DNA of 64,000 nt, taken from JABMMZ01 sp040403495 (lineage in GTDB: Bacteria > Bacteroidota > Bacteroidia > NS11-12g > UBA955). Position numbers and translations under genes: made by a program. The notes beneath the pieces are model-generated. The model had not been told where the DNA came from and ran no database searches. It saw only the letters and a list, made by a program, of their open reading frames with translations. This document shows positions 32,743 through 42,662 of this stretch, piece after piece (position 1 is the first letter of the stretch; every line of letters begins with the position of its first letter). Location: positions 62,001 to 126,000 of the forward strand of contig JBBAKM010000003.1 in assembly GCA_040403495.1 (NCBI GenBank). The letters are read 5' to 3'.

Positions 32743-33642
32743 TTATGATTGAATCAATTTTAAAAAGTAATCTTCTAGTTTGCGTTTCGTTTCGATGCCA
32801 GAAATTTCAATTCCATTATTCACAAGTTGGGCATTAATTTGTGCGATTTCATTTTTGGCTAACACCAATTGAAATTGATTGTCACTTAACTTTTCAATTC
32901 CTTTGATATGGCTTAATAAAGATAGAGCTTGTTGAACCTGAGGTGTTTCAAAAACTACAATTAATTCATCTTGATTTAAGAGTTCTTTAACATCCCCTTC
33001 CACTACTGTCATTCCTTTATTAATAATGACCATTCTATTGGCAATAAGTTCAATTTCAGACAAAATGTGTGAAGACAACAAAACGGTTTTATTTTGCTCA
33101 TTTTTAAGCCTTAATATTAAGTGTCTAATATCAATAATTCCTTGTGGGTCCAGACCTGTTGTAGGTTCATCTAAAACAATTAAATCAGGATTATGAATAA
33201 GCGCTTGGGCAATTCCTAAGCGTTGTTTCATTCCATGAGAAAACCCACTAACTTTGTCTTTTTCTCTACCAGCCAAACCTACAAAGTCGAGTATTTTATG
33301 ACAATTCTTTTTGCTGACATCGGCCCCAGATATTCTTCCAAATATTTCTAAGTTCTTTTCAGCAGATAGGTATTTATAAAAATCGGGCTTTTCAACAATA
33401 CAACCAATTTTAGAAAGGATTTCATTCCTGTTTTGACTCAATTCTTTGCCAAAAATTTGGATAGAACCTGAACTTGGTGTAATTAACGACAACATACAGC
33501 GAATAGTGGTACTTTTTCCGGCACCATTAGGCCCCAAAAAACCATACACATCGCCTTTGTTTACATGAAAATTAACGTCTTTAACCGCCTTAAATTTTCC
33601 GTAATTTTTAACTAAATGATTTATCTCTACAATCTTTTCCAT
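32743..33642 (-). CDS. ABC transporter ATP-binding protein
   Basis: A 299-residue protein with complete ABC motifs: Walker A GPNGAGKST (37-45), signature FSHGMKQRLGIAQ, Walker B LIVLDEPTTGLD and the H-loop LLSSHILSE. The C-terminal 80 residues form the extra domain found in BcrA/CcmA-like exporters. It heads the operon with the permease, LolA-like and OmpA-like genes. Confidence 0.92.
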   Translation of the reverse strand: MEKIVEINHLVKNYGKFKAVKDVNFHVNKGDVYGFLGPNGAGKSTTIRCMLSLITPSSGSIQIFGKELSQNRNEILSKIGCIVEKPDFYKYLSAEKNLEIFGRISGADVSKKNCHKILDFVGLAGREKDKVSGFSHGMKQRLGIAQALIHNPDLIVLDEPTTGLDPQGIIDIRHLILRLKNEQNKTVLLSSHILSEIELIANRMVIINKGMTVVEGDVKELLNQDELIVVFETPQVQQALSLLSHIKGIEKLSDNQFQLVLAKNEIAQINAQLVNNGIEISGIETKRKLEDYFLKLIQS

Positions 33643-33650
33643 ACTTATTT

Positions 33651-34259
33651 TTATACCAATATTTCTCCTTCTTCTGCATCACCCAAAACAACATGTTGTT
33701 GTTGGCAATATCTAATGGCCGAATACAAAGCTAAAAGAGCGTCTATTTCGTGAATTGTTTGAGGTTCAATATTACCAAATAAACCATTCAATTCCTCTTT
33801 AATTCTATGAAACATTTTAAAAACACCATCAGCGGTTTTTATTCTCTCTAAATTTAATAAGCGACATAAATAGCTCGGATAGGTTTCATAAACTTCAACT
33901 TCTTTTTGATTCAGCAAGTATTTAAGTGCAATGGCACGGGCAGTTAATCCGCCTAAAAACATGGGTGACATAGCCCCCGTTTGTTTGTCACATTGACGAT
34001 AAAAAAACTCAGGCTCTCCCTCATATTTAACACCATGTAATGAACGAGGCAATGACAAGGGTGCATCTATAAAAACCATCTTAACTTGATGTGCACTTAA
34101 CACTTGCAGAATAAAATCGTCTGCATTTTCTTTGACTTTTGTTTTGAACAGTTCTACCTTTCCTTGTTTCAGAATGGCAATGGCTGTATTTCCTGATAAT
34201 TTTGCACCGTAATCAACCCCTGCTATAACTGTATCCATTTCTAATATCTTTAAATTCAT
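33651..34259 (-). CDS. DUF429-family protein (RNase H-like nuclease fold)
   Basis: A 202-residue protein. VIAGVDYGAKLSGNTAIAIL supplies the first acidic residue of an RNase H-like fold, VFIDAPLSLP the second, and HEIDALLALYSAIRY the last. The start could also be ATG 34238 (MDTVIAG). Family members are predicted nucleases of unknown substrate. It follows the upstream end of the ABC operon by eight bases and may be the first gene of that transcript. Confidence 0.75.
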   Translation of the reverse strand: MNLKILEMDTVIAGVDYGAKLSGNTAIAILKQGKVELFKTKVKENADDFILQVLSAHQVKMVFIDAPLSLPRSLHGVKYEGEPEFFYRQCDKQTGAMSPMFLGGLTARAIALKYLLNQKEVEVYETYPSYLCRLLNLERIKTADGVFKMFHRIKEELNGLFGNIEPQTIHEIDALLALYSAIRYCQQQHVVLGDAEEGEILV

Positions 34260-34492
34260 CCTTTACAATGCCTTGAATTTAATATGGAGAATATAGAATA
34301 AAATATTAAACCTAACCCTTATAAGTGGGGAGATAGAATGACAAAGTAAAACGAATAGTGGACGAAATGAATCGAATTTAATATTTAATCTAGTGAGTGT
34401 CAATAAAGAATAAACAAAAGTAAATGGACTTGGTTTTTAAGCTTGAAAAAAATATACAAGTCAATAAAAACGACAAATACTGTTGTTCTTTT

Positions 34493-35251
34493 TTATCTAA
34501 TAATCAACCCTGCCATAGGTTGAGCGGTTGGCATAATTGTCATTTCATTGATATTGACATGAGGGGGTCTGTTGAGCATAAACCATATCCCTTCTGCCAC
34601 ATCTTCGGCTATTAAATTCTCAAATCCATCGTACACTTTTTTTGCTCTTTCCTCATCCCCTTCGAAGCGGACAATAGAAAATTCTGTTTCAGCAGCACCA
34701 GGGTGAATTGCCGAAACTTTGATAGGATATTTACACAAATCCAAACGCATTGATTTGTTTAAAGCATCAACCGCATGTTTAGTGGCACAATAGACATTTC
34801 CATTGGCATAAATCTCTTTTCCGGCGATACTACCCACATTAATGATATGCCCTTTTTTATGTTCAATCATCATAGGAACCACGGATCTTGTAACGTACAA
34901 CAATCCTTTAATATTGGTATCAATCATGGTATCCCAATGGTCGATGTTACCATTTTCTATGGTAGACAAACCCATTGCTAAACCAGCATTATTTACCAAA
35001 ACATCTATAGACTGCCATTCCTTCTCTAATGAGGAAATCTGAGACAAAACATCTTCCCTATTTCTGACATCTAAGGTTAAGCAAACTGACTCAGTTTGAA
35101 ACTTGTCTTTTAGCTCTTGAGCCACTTGCAATAATCTGTCCTCACGTCTTCCAACGAGTATTAAATGATACCCATTTTGGGCTAATAAAAAAGCAGTTGC
35201 TTTTCCTATTCCGGAACTTGCACCTGTTATTAATGCTATTTTTCTTTCCAT
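34493..35251 (-). CDS. Short-chain dehydrogenase/reductase
   Basis: A 252-residue protein from ATG 35251; the open frame extends 37 codons upstream through the divergent promoter and is not used. Motifs: TGASSGIGKAT (cofactor loop), NNAG in VLVNNAGLAMG, catalytic Ser in NVGSIAGKE and YCATKHAV (Tyr-x3-Lys). The nearest group is YdfG-type 3-hydroxy acid dehydrogenases, usually NADP-dependent. The promoter box lies directly before the ATG. Confidence 0.88.
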   Translation of the reverse strand: MERKIALITGASSGIGKATAFLLAQNGYHLILVGRREDRLLQVAQELKDKFQTESVCLTLDVRNREDVLSQISSLEKEWQSIDVLVNNAGLAMGLSTIENGNIDHWDTMIDTNIKGLLYVTRSVVPMMIEHKKGHIINVGSIAGKEIYANGNVYCATKHAVDALNKSMRLDLCKYPIKVSAIHPGAAETEFSIVRFEGDEERAKKVYDGFENLIAEDVAEGIWFMLNRPPHVNINEMTIMPTAQPMAGLIIR

Positions 35252-35256
35252 TGCTG

Positions 35257-35297
35257 CAAAAATAGTCCTTTTTTTTTGGGGGAACCTCTTATTTTTG
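35257..35297. promoter_or_regulatory. Divergent -7 boxes between the SDR gene and rnz
   Basis: TATTTTTG occurs on the minus strand at 35264-35257 for the dehydrogenase and on the plus strand at 35290-35297 for rnz. Both match TAnnTTTG. The minus box is only five bases before the start codon, so that mRNA would be nearly leaderless. Confidence 0.55.
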
Positions 35298-35315
35298 TTG
35301 TTATTATTGTAATCT

Positions 35316-36233
35316 GTGAAACCGGAGTTATACATATTAGGTTCAAATAGCGCTACACCCACTCGCGACAGACATCCAACGGCTCAAATTTTGAGAATTG
35401 GAAGCTCTAAAATTATGATTGATTGTGGTGAAGGGACTCAAAACCAACTTTTGAAATATGGACTTAGACACACCGGAATTACCCATATCTGTATTAGTCA
35501 TTTGCATGGCGACCATTATTTTGGCCTCATCGGATTACTTTCTAGCATGAGTTTGTCGGGGAGAAAGGATACACTTTACCTTATTGGCCCTCCTGCTTTA
35601 AATGAAATTATCAATTTGCAAATTACACATGGCGGCATTTCTCTTAATTTCTCTATAGATTTTATTGCTACCAATCCCAATCAACCAAGTTTTGTTACAC
35701 AAACAAATTTGTTTTCCATTGAGAGTTTTCCCCTTAAACACCGCATTCATTGCACAGGTTTTTTAATCAAAGAGTTGCCCAAAGAATTACACATCAATTT
35801 GGAGGCTATTCAATTTTACAAAGTGCCTGTTAGTTTACTCAATGATTTAAAAAAAGGGGCTGATTTTATTACAGAAAATGGCGAAACCATAGCAAATCAT
35901 CTACTAACTACGCCTGCCCATCCTTCCTATTCTTATGCTTTTTGTTCAGACACTATATACGACCCCGAAATAGTTCATTATATTAAGAATGTTGACTTGT
36001 TGTACCATGAAGCTACATTTATGAAAAACCTTGAAGAGAGAGCTCAATTGTACTATCACAGCACCGCCGAACAAGCAGGTAAAATTGCTCAACAAGCCAA
36101 TGTTAAAAAACTCATCATTGGCCATTTTTCCTCTCGCTACGACAATTTGGAAATGCTATTGAAAGAAGCGCAAGAAGTGTTTGAAAATACTGTGCTTGCT
36201 ATAGAAGGAAATATGACAACTATTGGCGAATAA
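35316..36233 (+). CDS. rnz: Ribonuclease Z
   Basis: A 305-residue metallo-beta-lactamase-fold enzyme that trims tRNA 3' trailers. LGSNSATPTRDRHPTAQIL is the standard N-terminus; the zinc motif is ISHLHGDHYFGL (HxHxDH), followed by PLKHRIHCTGF, FCSDT and IGHFSSRY. The start is GTG 35316, 19 bases after a promoter box. Length is typical of the short RNase Z form. Confidence 0.93.
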   Translation: MKPELYILGSNSATPTRDRHPTAQILRIGSSKIMIDCGEGTQNQLLKYGLRHTGITHICISHLHGDHYFGLIGLLSSMSLSGRKDTLYLIGPPALNEIINLQITHGGISLNFSIDFIATNPNQPSFVTQTNLFSIESFPLKHRIHCTGFLIKELPKELHINLEAIQFYKVPVSLLNDLKKGADFITENGETIANHLLTTPAHPSYSYAFCSDTIYDPEIVHYIKNVDLLYHEATFMKNLEERAQLYYHSTAEQAGKIAQQANVKKLIIGHFSSRYDNLEMLLKEAQEVFENTVLAIEGNMTTIGE

Positions 36234-36245
36234 CGCTCCTAATTT

Positions 36246-36542
36246 TTATAACACCTTTTTTCTTTTGAAATAGGTTTCTATATAAAACGTTCCGAAAGGC
36301 ACTAGTGACAAAAGAAATAATACCAATGCATGAACAAACTTAATTTTTCTTTGAAAAAAAACCATTGCAATCCACAACATAAACAACACAAACAATACAC
36401 CGTGGGCCATTCCGACATAACGAACAACGTTGGGATCATTGAAAAAATACTTAATTGGCATGGCAATAAAAAGTAATATCAAATAGGAAATGCCCTCCCA
36501 GTGACCGATACGAATTAAATTTTTGATAGAAAAACTAAACAT
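36246..36542 (-). CDS. DUF3817 membrane protein
   Basis: A 98-residue protein with three membrane segments. RIGHWEGISYLILLFIAMPIKY, YVGMAHGVLFVLFML and LVPFGTFYIETYF are the DUF3817 signature blocks (EG-x-SYL and GxxHG). Location is the cytoplasmic membrane; function unknown. Confidence 0.85.
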   Translation of the reverse strand: MFSFSIKNLIRIGHWEGISYLILLFIAMPIKYFFNDPNVVRYVGMAHGVLFVLFMLWIAMVFFQRKIKFVHALVLFLLSLVPFGTFYIETYFKRKKVL

Positions 36543-36581
36543 GAGTGCAAAATAAACTAAAATTGGGCAATGAATCTGCTT

Positions 36582-38597
36582 TTAACTGATTTCATTTTGA
36601 ATTAATGTTATAAAATCTGTTTCACTTAAAATCGGGATTTTCAAACTCACTGCTTTTTCCAATTTGGCAGGACCCATATTGTCTCCGGCTACGACATAGT
36701 CTGTTTTACTACTGATACTTGACACATTTTTACCACCATGCTGTTCCACCAAATGCTTAATTTCATCGCGACTGAATTGGGTAAATACGCCAGAAATTAC
36801 AATGGCTTTGCCTTTTAATTTCTCTGACAACAACTGTTCTTCATGCAAATTGGCCAATTGCAAACCCGCTTGTTTCAGTTGGGCTATTAAATCATTATTT
36901 TTATCTTTACTAAAATACTCAATAATTGAATCGGCTATTCTCTCCCCTATTTCATCAACTTGCAATAATTCTTCTTTGTTAGCCAACATTAATGCATCAA
37001 TTGTTTTAAAATGCTTAGCTAATTTCTTGGCTACAGTTTCTCCAACATATCTAATCCCTAAACCAAATAAAACCCTTGGAAATGGAATAGATTTAGCCGC
37101 ATTTATTCCCTCTAATAAATTCAAAGCAGACTTTTCTGCCATGCGTTCCAATGCAATTACTTGCTCGTATTTCAACGTAAATAAATCACCTAAACCATGA
37201 ATTAAACCTTGCTTAAACAATAGTTCTACCGTTTCGTCTCCAAGGCTATTAATATCCAATGCTTTACGGTGTATAAAGTGCTGAATTTTACCAATTACTT
37301 GTGTAGGGCAATTGGATTCATTGGGACAATAATGTTGTGCTTCCCCTTCTTTTCTTATGAGTTCAGTATGGCAATCAGGACAGTGAGTGATGTATTTATT
37401 TTGGGGCAAATCCATTTGTCTTTTGCTGAAGTCGACGCCTGTAATTTTGGGAATAATTTCACCCCCTTTTTCCACGAACACAAAATCACCCACTCGCACA
37501 TCTAAACGCTCTATTTCATTGGCATTGTGCAACGAGGCCCTTTTAACTGTTGTTCCCAATAAAAAAACAGGCTCTAAGTTTGCCACGGGTGTTATAGCAC
37601 CTGTTCTTCCAACTTGATAATCAATACTTAACAACTTGGTAAGTGCAGCCTCAGTTTTGAATTTATAGGAAATAGACCAACGGGGTGACTTGGCGGTAAA
37701 TCCAAGTTCTTCCCTTTGACTGTAGTCATTAACCTTAATTACTACGCCATCAATGTCATAACTCAACAACTTTCGCTTTTCATCCCACTCATTTATGTAA
37801 TTAAAAACAGCATCAATTGTTGGGCAAATTTTGGTTTCATTGCTAACTACCAGTCCCCATTGTTTCAATTTATTTAATCCCTCAAAATGGGTTTTTACAG
37901 ACGGCGTATTTTCTATCAGTTGATATAAAACAATATCCAAAGGTCTTTTGGCAACCTCGGCACTGTCTTGTAATTTTAAGGTTCCTGCTGCCACATTTCT
38001 CGGATTGGCATACAAGGGTTCATCAGCATCGGCACGTTCTTGATTCAATTTATCAAAAGCAGGGCGGTGCATAAAAATCTCACCTCTCACTTCAAACGAA
38101 GAGGGGAATACTCCTTTTAATTGTGAATTTAAAGCTCTTATCGTCTTAACATTATCGGTTACCACATCTCCTTTTACTCCATCGCCTCGGGTTACAGCGC
38201 GCAACAAATTTCCATTTTCGTAATGTAAACTAATAGACAAGCCATCTACTTTCAACTCGCAAACATATTCATAATCATGATGCCCTAGTTGCTTTTCAAC
38301 ACGTTGATCAAAATCTCTTAAATCTTCTTCATTGTAGGTATTTCCCAAACTAAGCATGGGATATTCGTGGGTGAATGATTCAAAGTTTTTATTGACTGTC
38401 CCACCTACTTTTTGTGTTGGTGAATTGGCATCAAAGTATTCAGGATGCTTGGCTTCTAATTGAATTAATTCCTGCAAAAGCATGTCAAATTCATAGTCGG
38501 AAATAAGCGGTTGTGCCAATACATAATATTGATAATTATGTTCCGAAATTGCTTTTCGCAATGATTCTATTTTTTCTTGAACGCCAAACAAAGACAT
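36582..38597 (-). CDS. ligA: NAD-dependent DNA ligase
   Basis: A 671-residue protein with all LigA domains in order: Ia (residues 1-65), adenylation domain with the nucleotidyl lysine in CELKVDGLSIS (near residue 112), OB-fold, a zinc finger (CPDCHTEL ... CPNESNCPTQ), helix-hairpin-helix repeats (FGLGIRYVGETVAKKLA) and a C-terminal BRCT domain (KAIVISGVFTQFSRDEIKHL). It seals nicks in replication and repair. Intact and normal length. Confidence 0.96.
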   Translation of the reverse strand: MSLFGVQEKIESLRKAISEHNYQYYVLAQPLISDYEFDMLLQELIQLEAKHPEYFDANSPTQKVGGTVNKNFESFTHEYPMLSLGNTYNEEDLRDFDQRVEKQLGHHDYEYVCELKVDGLSISLHYENGNLLRAVTRGDGVKGDVVTDNVKTIRALNSQLKGVFPSSFEVRGEIFMHRPAFDKLNQERADADEPLYANPRNVAAGTLKLQDSAEVAKRPLDIVLYQLIENTPSVKTHFEGLNKLKQWGLVVSNETKICPTIDAVFNYINEWDEKRKLLSYDIDGVVIKVNDYSQREELGFTAKSPRWSISYKFKTEAALTKLLSIDYQVGRTGAITPVANLEPVFLLGTTVKRASLHNANEIERLDVRVGDFVFVEKGGEIIPKITGVDFSKRQMDLPQNKYITHCPDCHTELIRKEGEAQHYCPNESNCPTQVIGKIQHFIHRKALDINSLGDETVELLFKQGLIHGLGDLFTLKYEQVIALERMAEKSALNLLEGINAAKSIPFPRVLFGLGIRYVGETVAKKLAKHFKTIDALMLANKEELLQVDEIGERIADSIIEYFSKDKNNDLIAQLKQAGLQLANLHEEQLLSEKLKGKAIVISGVFTQFSRDEIKHLVEQHGGKNVSSISSKTDYVVAGDNMGPAKLEKAVSLKIPILSETDFITLIQNEIS

Positions 38598-38665
38598 AGT
38601 GAGTTATATTTAGAGTTCAAAGGTAATAAAACCGCGTGTTCTTTAAAATTTAATTAAGTTAAAAA

Positions 38666-39352
38666 TCATTCAGAAAATCGAATCAATTGGTAACTCAAAC
38701 TAATAAGCAATCCAATTGATATTAATGCTACAGCAATGATTTTGTATCGGTTACTTTTTAATAATTTGGTCAGTAGGAAAAAAGAAAAACCTGAGATTAA
38801 ACTCAACAATACTTGTAAGTATTTTATCATTTTATTGGAATACCAATCTGGAACAAATTGATAAATTAAATAGTATAAAACATAAACTCCAAACCAAATC
38901 AACAAGAACAACAAAACCAGTTTTTCACTACTTATAGATTGCTGATTTATTTCACCTTCGATTGTATTTTCAGACAATGTTAATCGATTAGAATTAAATC
39001 TCAAAAGCCATAAAATGAAATTAAGCACTAACAATACAATAAAGCAAATAAATGCCACCAACATAAAATCATTTTCATCAAAGATAAAGTCATTGAAAAT
39101 GACAATTAAAATGGCATAAAAGCTAAAAACTATCCCAAAAAATACAGAGTGAAAAACCATTGATGCTTTTCGAGACTTAAAAAAAGCATAAATAGAGTAA
39201 AAGGTTAAACTCAAAATGGGTATTACAAACACAATACCTATTAATCCAACAAACACAATAAGGCCATCCAAATTATGTCCATCAGCAAAGGCGGAAACTG
39301 GGATAATAAAAAGAGAGAGTAGAGTAAGAAAACGAACTAATAATTGATTCAT
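38666..39352 (-). CDS. Hypothetical polytopic membrane protein
   Basis: A 228-residue protein with a signal-like N-terminus (LTLLSLFIIPVSAFADGHN) and about six further membrane segments. No family was recognised. It is 13 bases upstream of the DUF2279 gene stop on the same strand and may be co-transcribed. Confidence 0.6.
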   Translation of the reverse strand: MNQLLVRFLTLLSLFIIPVSAFADGHNLDGLIVFVGLIGIVFVIPILSLTFYSIYAFFKSRKASMVFHSVFFGIVFSFYAILIVIFNDFIFDENDFMLVAFICFIVLLVLNFILWLLRFNSNRLTLSENTIEGEINQQSISSEKLVLLFLLIWFGVYVLYYLIYQFVPDWYSNKMIKYLQVLLSLISGFSFFLLTKLLKSNRYKIIAVALISIGLLISLSYQLIRFSE

Positions 39353-39365
39353 TAAAGATAGATTT

Positions 39366-40268
39366 TTAAAAATAAAAGGGATTCAGTTTGAATTGATTTA
39401 TACGAGAATATTCAAGCGCAGGGAAAGGTACTTTAACGGCATTTAAAACAGAAAACAATCCCTTTAAGAACTTTCTTTTTGTTTTAATTTTAGTAAAATC
39501 CACATCCAACGAAAACAACCACTGCCTGTATCTTTCAACTGGTTGTATGTAAACACCATTATAATAACTGCGATTGGAAAATTCGCTCAACATACCATTA
39601 CCACTGTAACCTATGGCAACATTGAACCAAGCAGGCACTTTTTTAATACCAGAAATTTGTTTAAAATTAGCAGACAACCAATAAGTATGTCCATTATAAT
39701 CCATAAAAAATCTTTCAAGATGCGAATCTCCAAGTCCTCTTGGATTAATTTTTGCGTATGGTGACGGGGCATACGAAAATTTCATTTTTACGGTTTGGTC
39801 CTTGAGTAATCCTTGTTGCAGCATAAATAGCGCACTTCCGGCAGCATTGGCTATCATGTCTCCTTTAGAGAAACCATAACCTTCGTAAATTCCATCAAAA
39901 ACCTCAATTGGCGTTTGGAGTATTAACCCAAGGGGACCGCCGTACCACAAAGCTTTTTTGTGGCTTACTCCTGCCCATCTCAATGCGTCATATCCTTTTC
40001 TACTGTATTGATAGGCGCCATAAGCGTGTCCACATTTGTCTAATTGCAAATAACCTTTATTGTCGTTGTAAAAATGAAATGGGGCCCTTTCATGGTCCTT
40101 ATACCAAACATATTGTAAAAAAGCATTTCCACTTAAATAAAAAGCTGATTCAGAAATGATTACTTTCCTCAACCTTTTGGGTTGCAATGTGTCACTGTAT
40201 TGGGCATTTACAGCAGTAGCGACAAAAAACACTGTAATTAAAACCTTTATCTTGACTGCTAATTTCAT
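39366..40268 (-). CDS. DUF2279 (YfiM-like) exported protein
   Basis: A 300-residue protein with signal peptide (VLITVFFVATAVNAQ). The core LDKCGHAYGAYQYSRKGYDALRWAG ... GLILQTPIEVFDGIYEGYGFSKGDMIANAAG matches DUF2279, a family of small periplasmic or outer-membrane proteins with conserved H and D residues. The C-terminal part (residues 190-300) may form beta strands of an outer-membrane domain. Function unknown. Confidence 0.8.
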   Translation of the reverse strand: MKLAVKIKVLITVFFVATAVNAQYSDTLQPKRLRKVIISESAFYLSGNAFLQYVWYKDHERAPFHFYNDNKGYLQLDKCGHAYGAYQYSRKGYDALRWAGVSHKKALWYGGPLGLILQTPIEVFDGIYEGYGFSKGDMIANAAGSALFMLQQGLLKDQTVKMKFSYAPSPYAKINPRGLGDSHLERFFMDYNGHTYWLSANFKQISGIKKVPAWFNVAIGYSGNGMLSEFSNRSYYNGVYIQPVERYRQWLFSLDVDFTKIKTKRKFLKGLFSVLNAVKVPFPALEYSRINQFKLNPFYF

Positions 40269-40340
40269 TGTTTAGATGAGCAAAGATAGTTAAATCTCAG
40301 ATTTATGGAAACGGGCGTCTTCATATCAATAAAAAAGTCA

Positions 40341-40348
40341 TATTTTTG
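40341..40348 (+). promoter_or_regulatory. -7 promoter element of porZ
   Basis: TATTTTTG matches TAnnTTTG 48 bases before the porZ ATG. A -33 TTTG was not found. Confidence 0.45.
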
Positions 40349-40396
40349 TCATGTCACTAATAAACTTTAAACAATTGATGTTATTTATTTTTCATT

Positions 40397-42661
40397 ATGA
40401 ATAGACTCTTTTTATTACTTTCTATATCAATTTTGCTATGTCATTCAAGCACAATGGGACAGTCAAAACCTGTTGCATTGGGACAATGGCGACTACACTT
40501 ACCTTACAATAATGTGAAGCAAATAGTAGAAGTAAAAGACAAATTATTTTGTGCAGGCACTCATGGTTTCTTTTATTTGGAGAAAAAAGACGGCAGCACC
40601 ACCCGTTTGTCTCCTATCAATGGTTTTGGCGGTTATGAGGTTGAAACCATGCAGTATGATAAAAATAAAGACATATTGGTAATTGCCTATGCTGATACTA
40701 AAATTGAATTGCTCAAAGGGAAAACCATTGTTAAAAACGACGATATTTTCCGAAAAACAATCATTGGCAATAAATCCATTAACCACATCAATATCCATCA
40801 AGACATTGCTTATTTGAGCACTTCTTTTGGTTTACTTGAATTGAATATTGACAAAAATGAAATTAGAAATTCATATCAAAACATAGGGCCAGGTGGTACA
40901 ACAATAGAAATTTTCTCTTCTAGTGTTTTGAATGACAGCCTCTATATTTCTACAAAATTTGGTATTTACCGTGGTAAAATAGCTTCAACTATTAATTTGG
41001 CTGATTACAACAATTGGCAATTGGTAAAGGCTGCAAACTTTGCAAGCAAACATATTTGCAGTTACAATCAAAAATTATACGCAGAGCTTGACAGTCAGGT
41101 ATGGGTTTATGAAAACAAAGATTGGAATTTATTGGAAACATACGACAGTGCTGCTGTAACCAATATCAATGTTTATCACAATCAACTTTTAATAGGCGTT
41201 TACAACAAACACATTATCAAAATAAATGGTAACAGTAAAACCTATCAACCAATTAAAGTGCTTAGCCATTGCATTCTCGATGACCGAGAACAAATTTGGT
41301 ATTCGAGCCCCATTATTGGAGTGGTATTGCAAAACCAAAATGGTGAAGTTAATTTTTTCCCAAATGGCCCTAAAGCCATCAATGCCTATCAAATGATTAA
41401 TGCTTTTGATAAGTTTTATGTGATGGGTGGCACTTTCAAAGAAACCAATTATGCTCCCAATTTTAATAAAAACGGATTCTATATTTTCGACAATTATACT
41501 TGGACGTATTCCGATCCAAGCAACCCACTGATACAACCTATGTATGACTTTACCTTGTGTGCTTACCAAAAAAATGCAGGCCGTTTGTATTTGGGAAGTC
41601 ATGGTACAGGCATTCTTCAAATAAACAATGGACAAGCTGTAAAACGATACGATGAAACCAATTCTCCATTAAGAAAGCGTGGCGGATTGTTCAATATCAT
41701 TAGCGGAATGGCCTTAGACAAATCAAGCAATTTATGGGTTAGTAATTTTGATGTTGACAGCAGTTTACATCAACTCAACAACAAAGGGGAATGGACTTCC
41801 TACAAACTACCGGTTAACAATACAAGCAAAATTGCAATTGACAGCAGAAACAACAAATGGATTATTGTACAAAGTGGTGGTTTATTGTTTTTTAATGACA
41901 AAGGGACTGTTACAACAACCGACGATATTATTAGTAGAGTGAATGCCAATAGCGGTACGGGAAATTTACCAAGCAATAATGTTAATGACATTGCTTTTAC
42001 CAAAAACGGAGAACTGTTGATAGGGACCGACCAAGGGTTTGTTAGAATTAGAAATCCCAATGCAATACAAACAGGCGGAAATTATGATGCTGAAAGGATA
42101 ATAGTATCGGTAGAACAAGGCACTAACTTGGGAGGATATGTTTTGGAAACCGAAAGAATAAACACCATTTTTATAGATGGTGGAGACCGAAGATGGTTTG
42201 GCACAGACAAAGGGGCTTGGCTTTACGACTCAGATGGCACTACTTTGCTACACCATTTTACCAAAGAAAACTCACCACTAATGTCAAACAATGTTTTAAA
42301 TATTGGCATCAATGAAACAACAGGAGAAGTATTTTTCGGAACAGACAAAGGCTTAATTTCTTTCAGAGCAGATGCCAATGCAGCCGCTAAATCGATTGAA
42401 AAATTGGTAATTTACCCCAATCCGGTTCGCCCAGATTTTATAGGTGATGTAGCCATTACAGGACTTACAGACAATACATTAATCAAAATCACTGACATCA
42501 ATGGTCAATTGGTTTATCAAACATTTTCGAATGGAGGAATGGCGACTTGGAACTGTAAAACCTTTTCAGGCGAGCGACCATCTACAGGCGTGTACCTAGT
42601 ATTTGCTATGAGCAACGATGGCGAAGAAACTGAAGTAGGGAAACTATTATTTATAAAATAA
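40397..42661 (+). CDS. porZ: PorZ-like type IX secretion component
   Basis: A 754-residue exported protein: signal peptide 1-21, then GQWRLHLPYNNVKQIVEVKDKL and propeller-blade repeats (for example LWVSNFDVDSSLHQLNNKGEW, LPSNNVNDIAFTKNGELLIG), and a C-terminal sorting domain (KLVIYPNPVRPDFIGD ... STGVYLVFAM). The plan and length fit PorZ, a surface protein that in Porphyromonas delivers anionic LPS to the sortase PorU for cargo attachment. Many type IX cargos in this window agree with the need for it. It is followed after one base by recO, a common arrangement in the phylum as far as I recall. Confidence 0.82.
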   Translation: MNRLFLLLSISILLCHSSTMGQSKPVALGQWRLHLPYNNVKQIVEVKDKLFCAGTHGFFYLEKKDGSTTRLSPINGFGGYEVETMQYDKNKDILVIAYADTKIELLKGKTIVKNDDIFRKTIIGNKSINHINIHQDIAYLSTSFGLLELNIDKNEIRNSYQNIGPGGTTIEIFSSSVLNDSLYISTKFGIYRGKIASTINLADYNNWQLVKAANFASKHICSYNQKLYAELDSQVWVYENKDWNLLETYDSAAVTNINVYHNQLLIGVYNKHIIKINGNSKTYQPIKVLSHCILDDREQIWYSSPIIGVVLQNQNGEVNFFPNGPKAINAYQMINAFDKFYVMGGTFKETNYAPNFNKNGFYIFDNYTWTYSDPSNPLIQPMYDFTLCAYQKNAGRLYLGSHGTGILQINNGQAVKRYDETNSPLRKRGGLFNIISGMALDKSSNLWVSNFDVDSSLHQLNNKGEWTSYKLPVNNTSKIAIDSRNNKWIIVQSGGLLFFNDKGTVTTTDDIISRVNANSGTGNLPSNNVNDIAFTKNGELLIGTDQGFVRIRNPNAIQTGGNYDAERIIVSVEQGTNLGGYVLETERINTIFIDGGDRRWFGTDKGAWLYDSDGTTLLHHFTKENSPLMSNNVLNIGINETTGEVFFGTDKGLISFRADANAAAKSIEKLVIYPNPVRPDFIGDVAITGLTDNTLIKITDINGQLVYQTFSNGGMATWNCKTFSGERPSTGVYLVFAMSNDGEETEVGKLLFIK

Positions 42662-42662
42662 A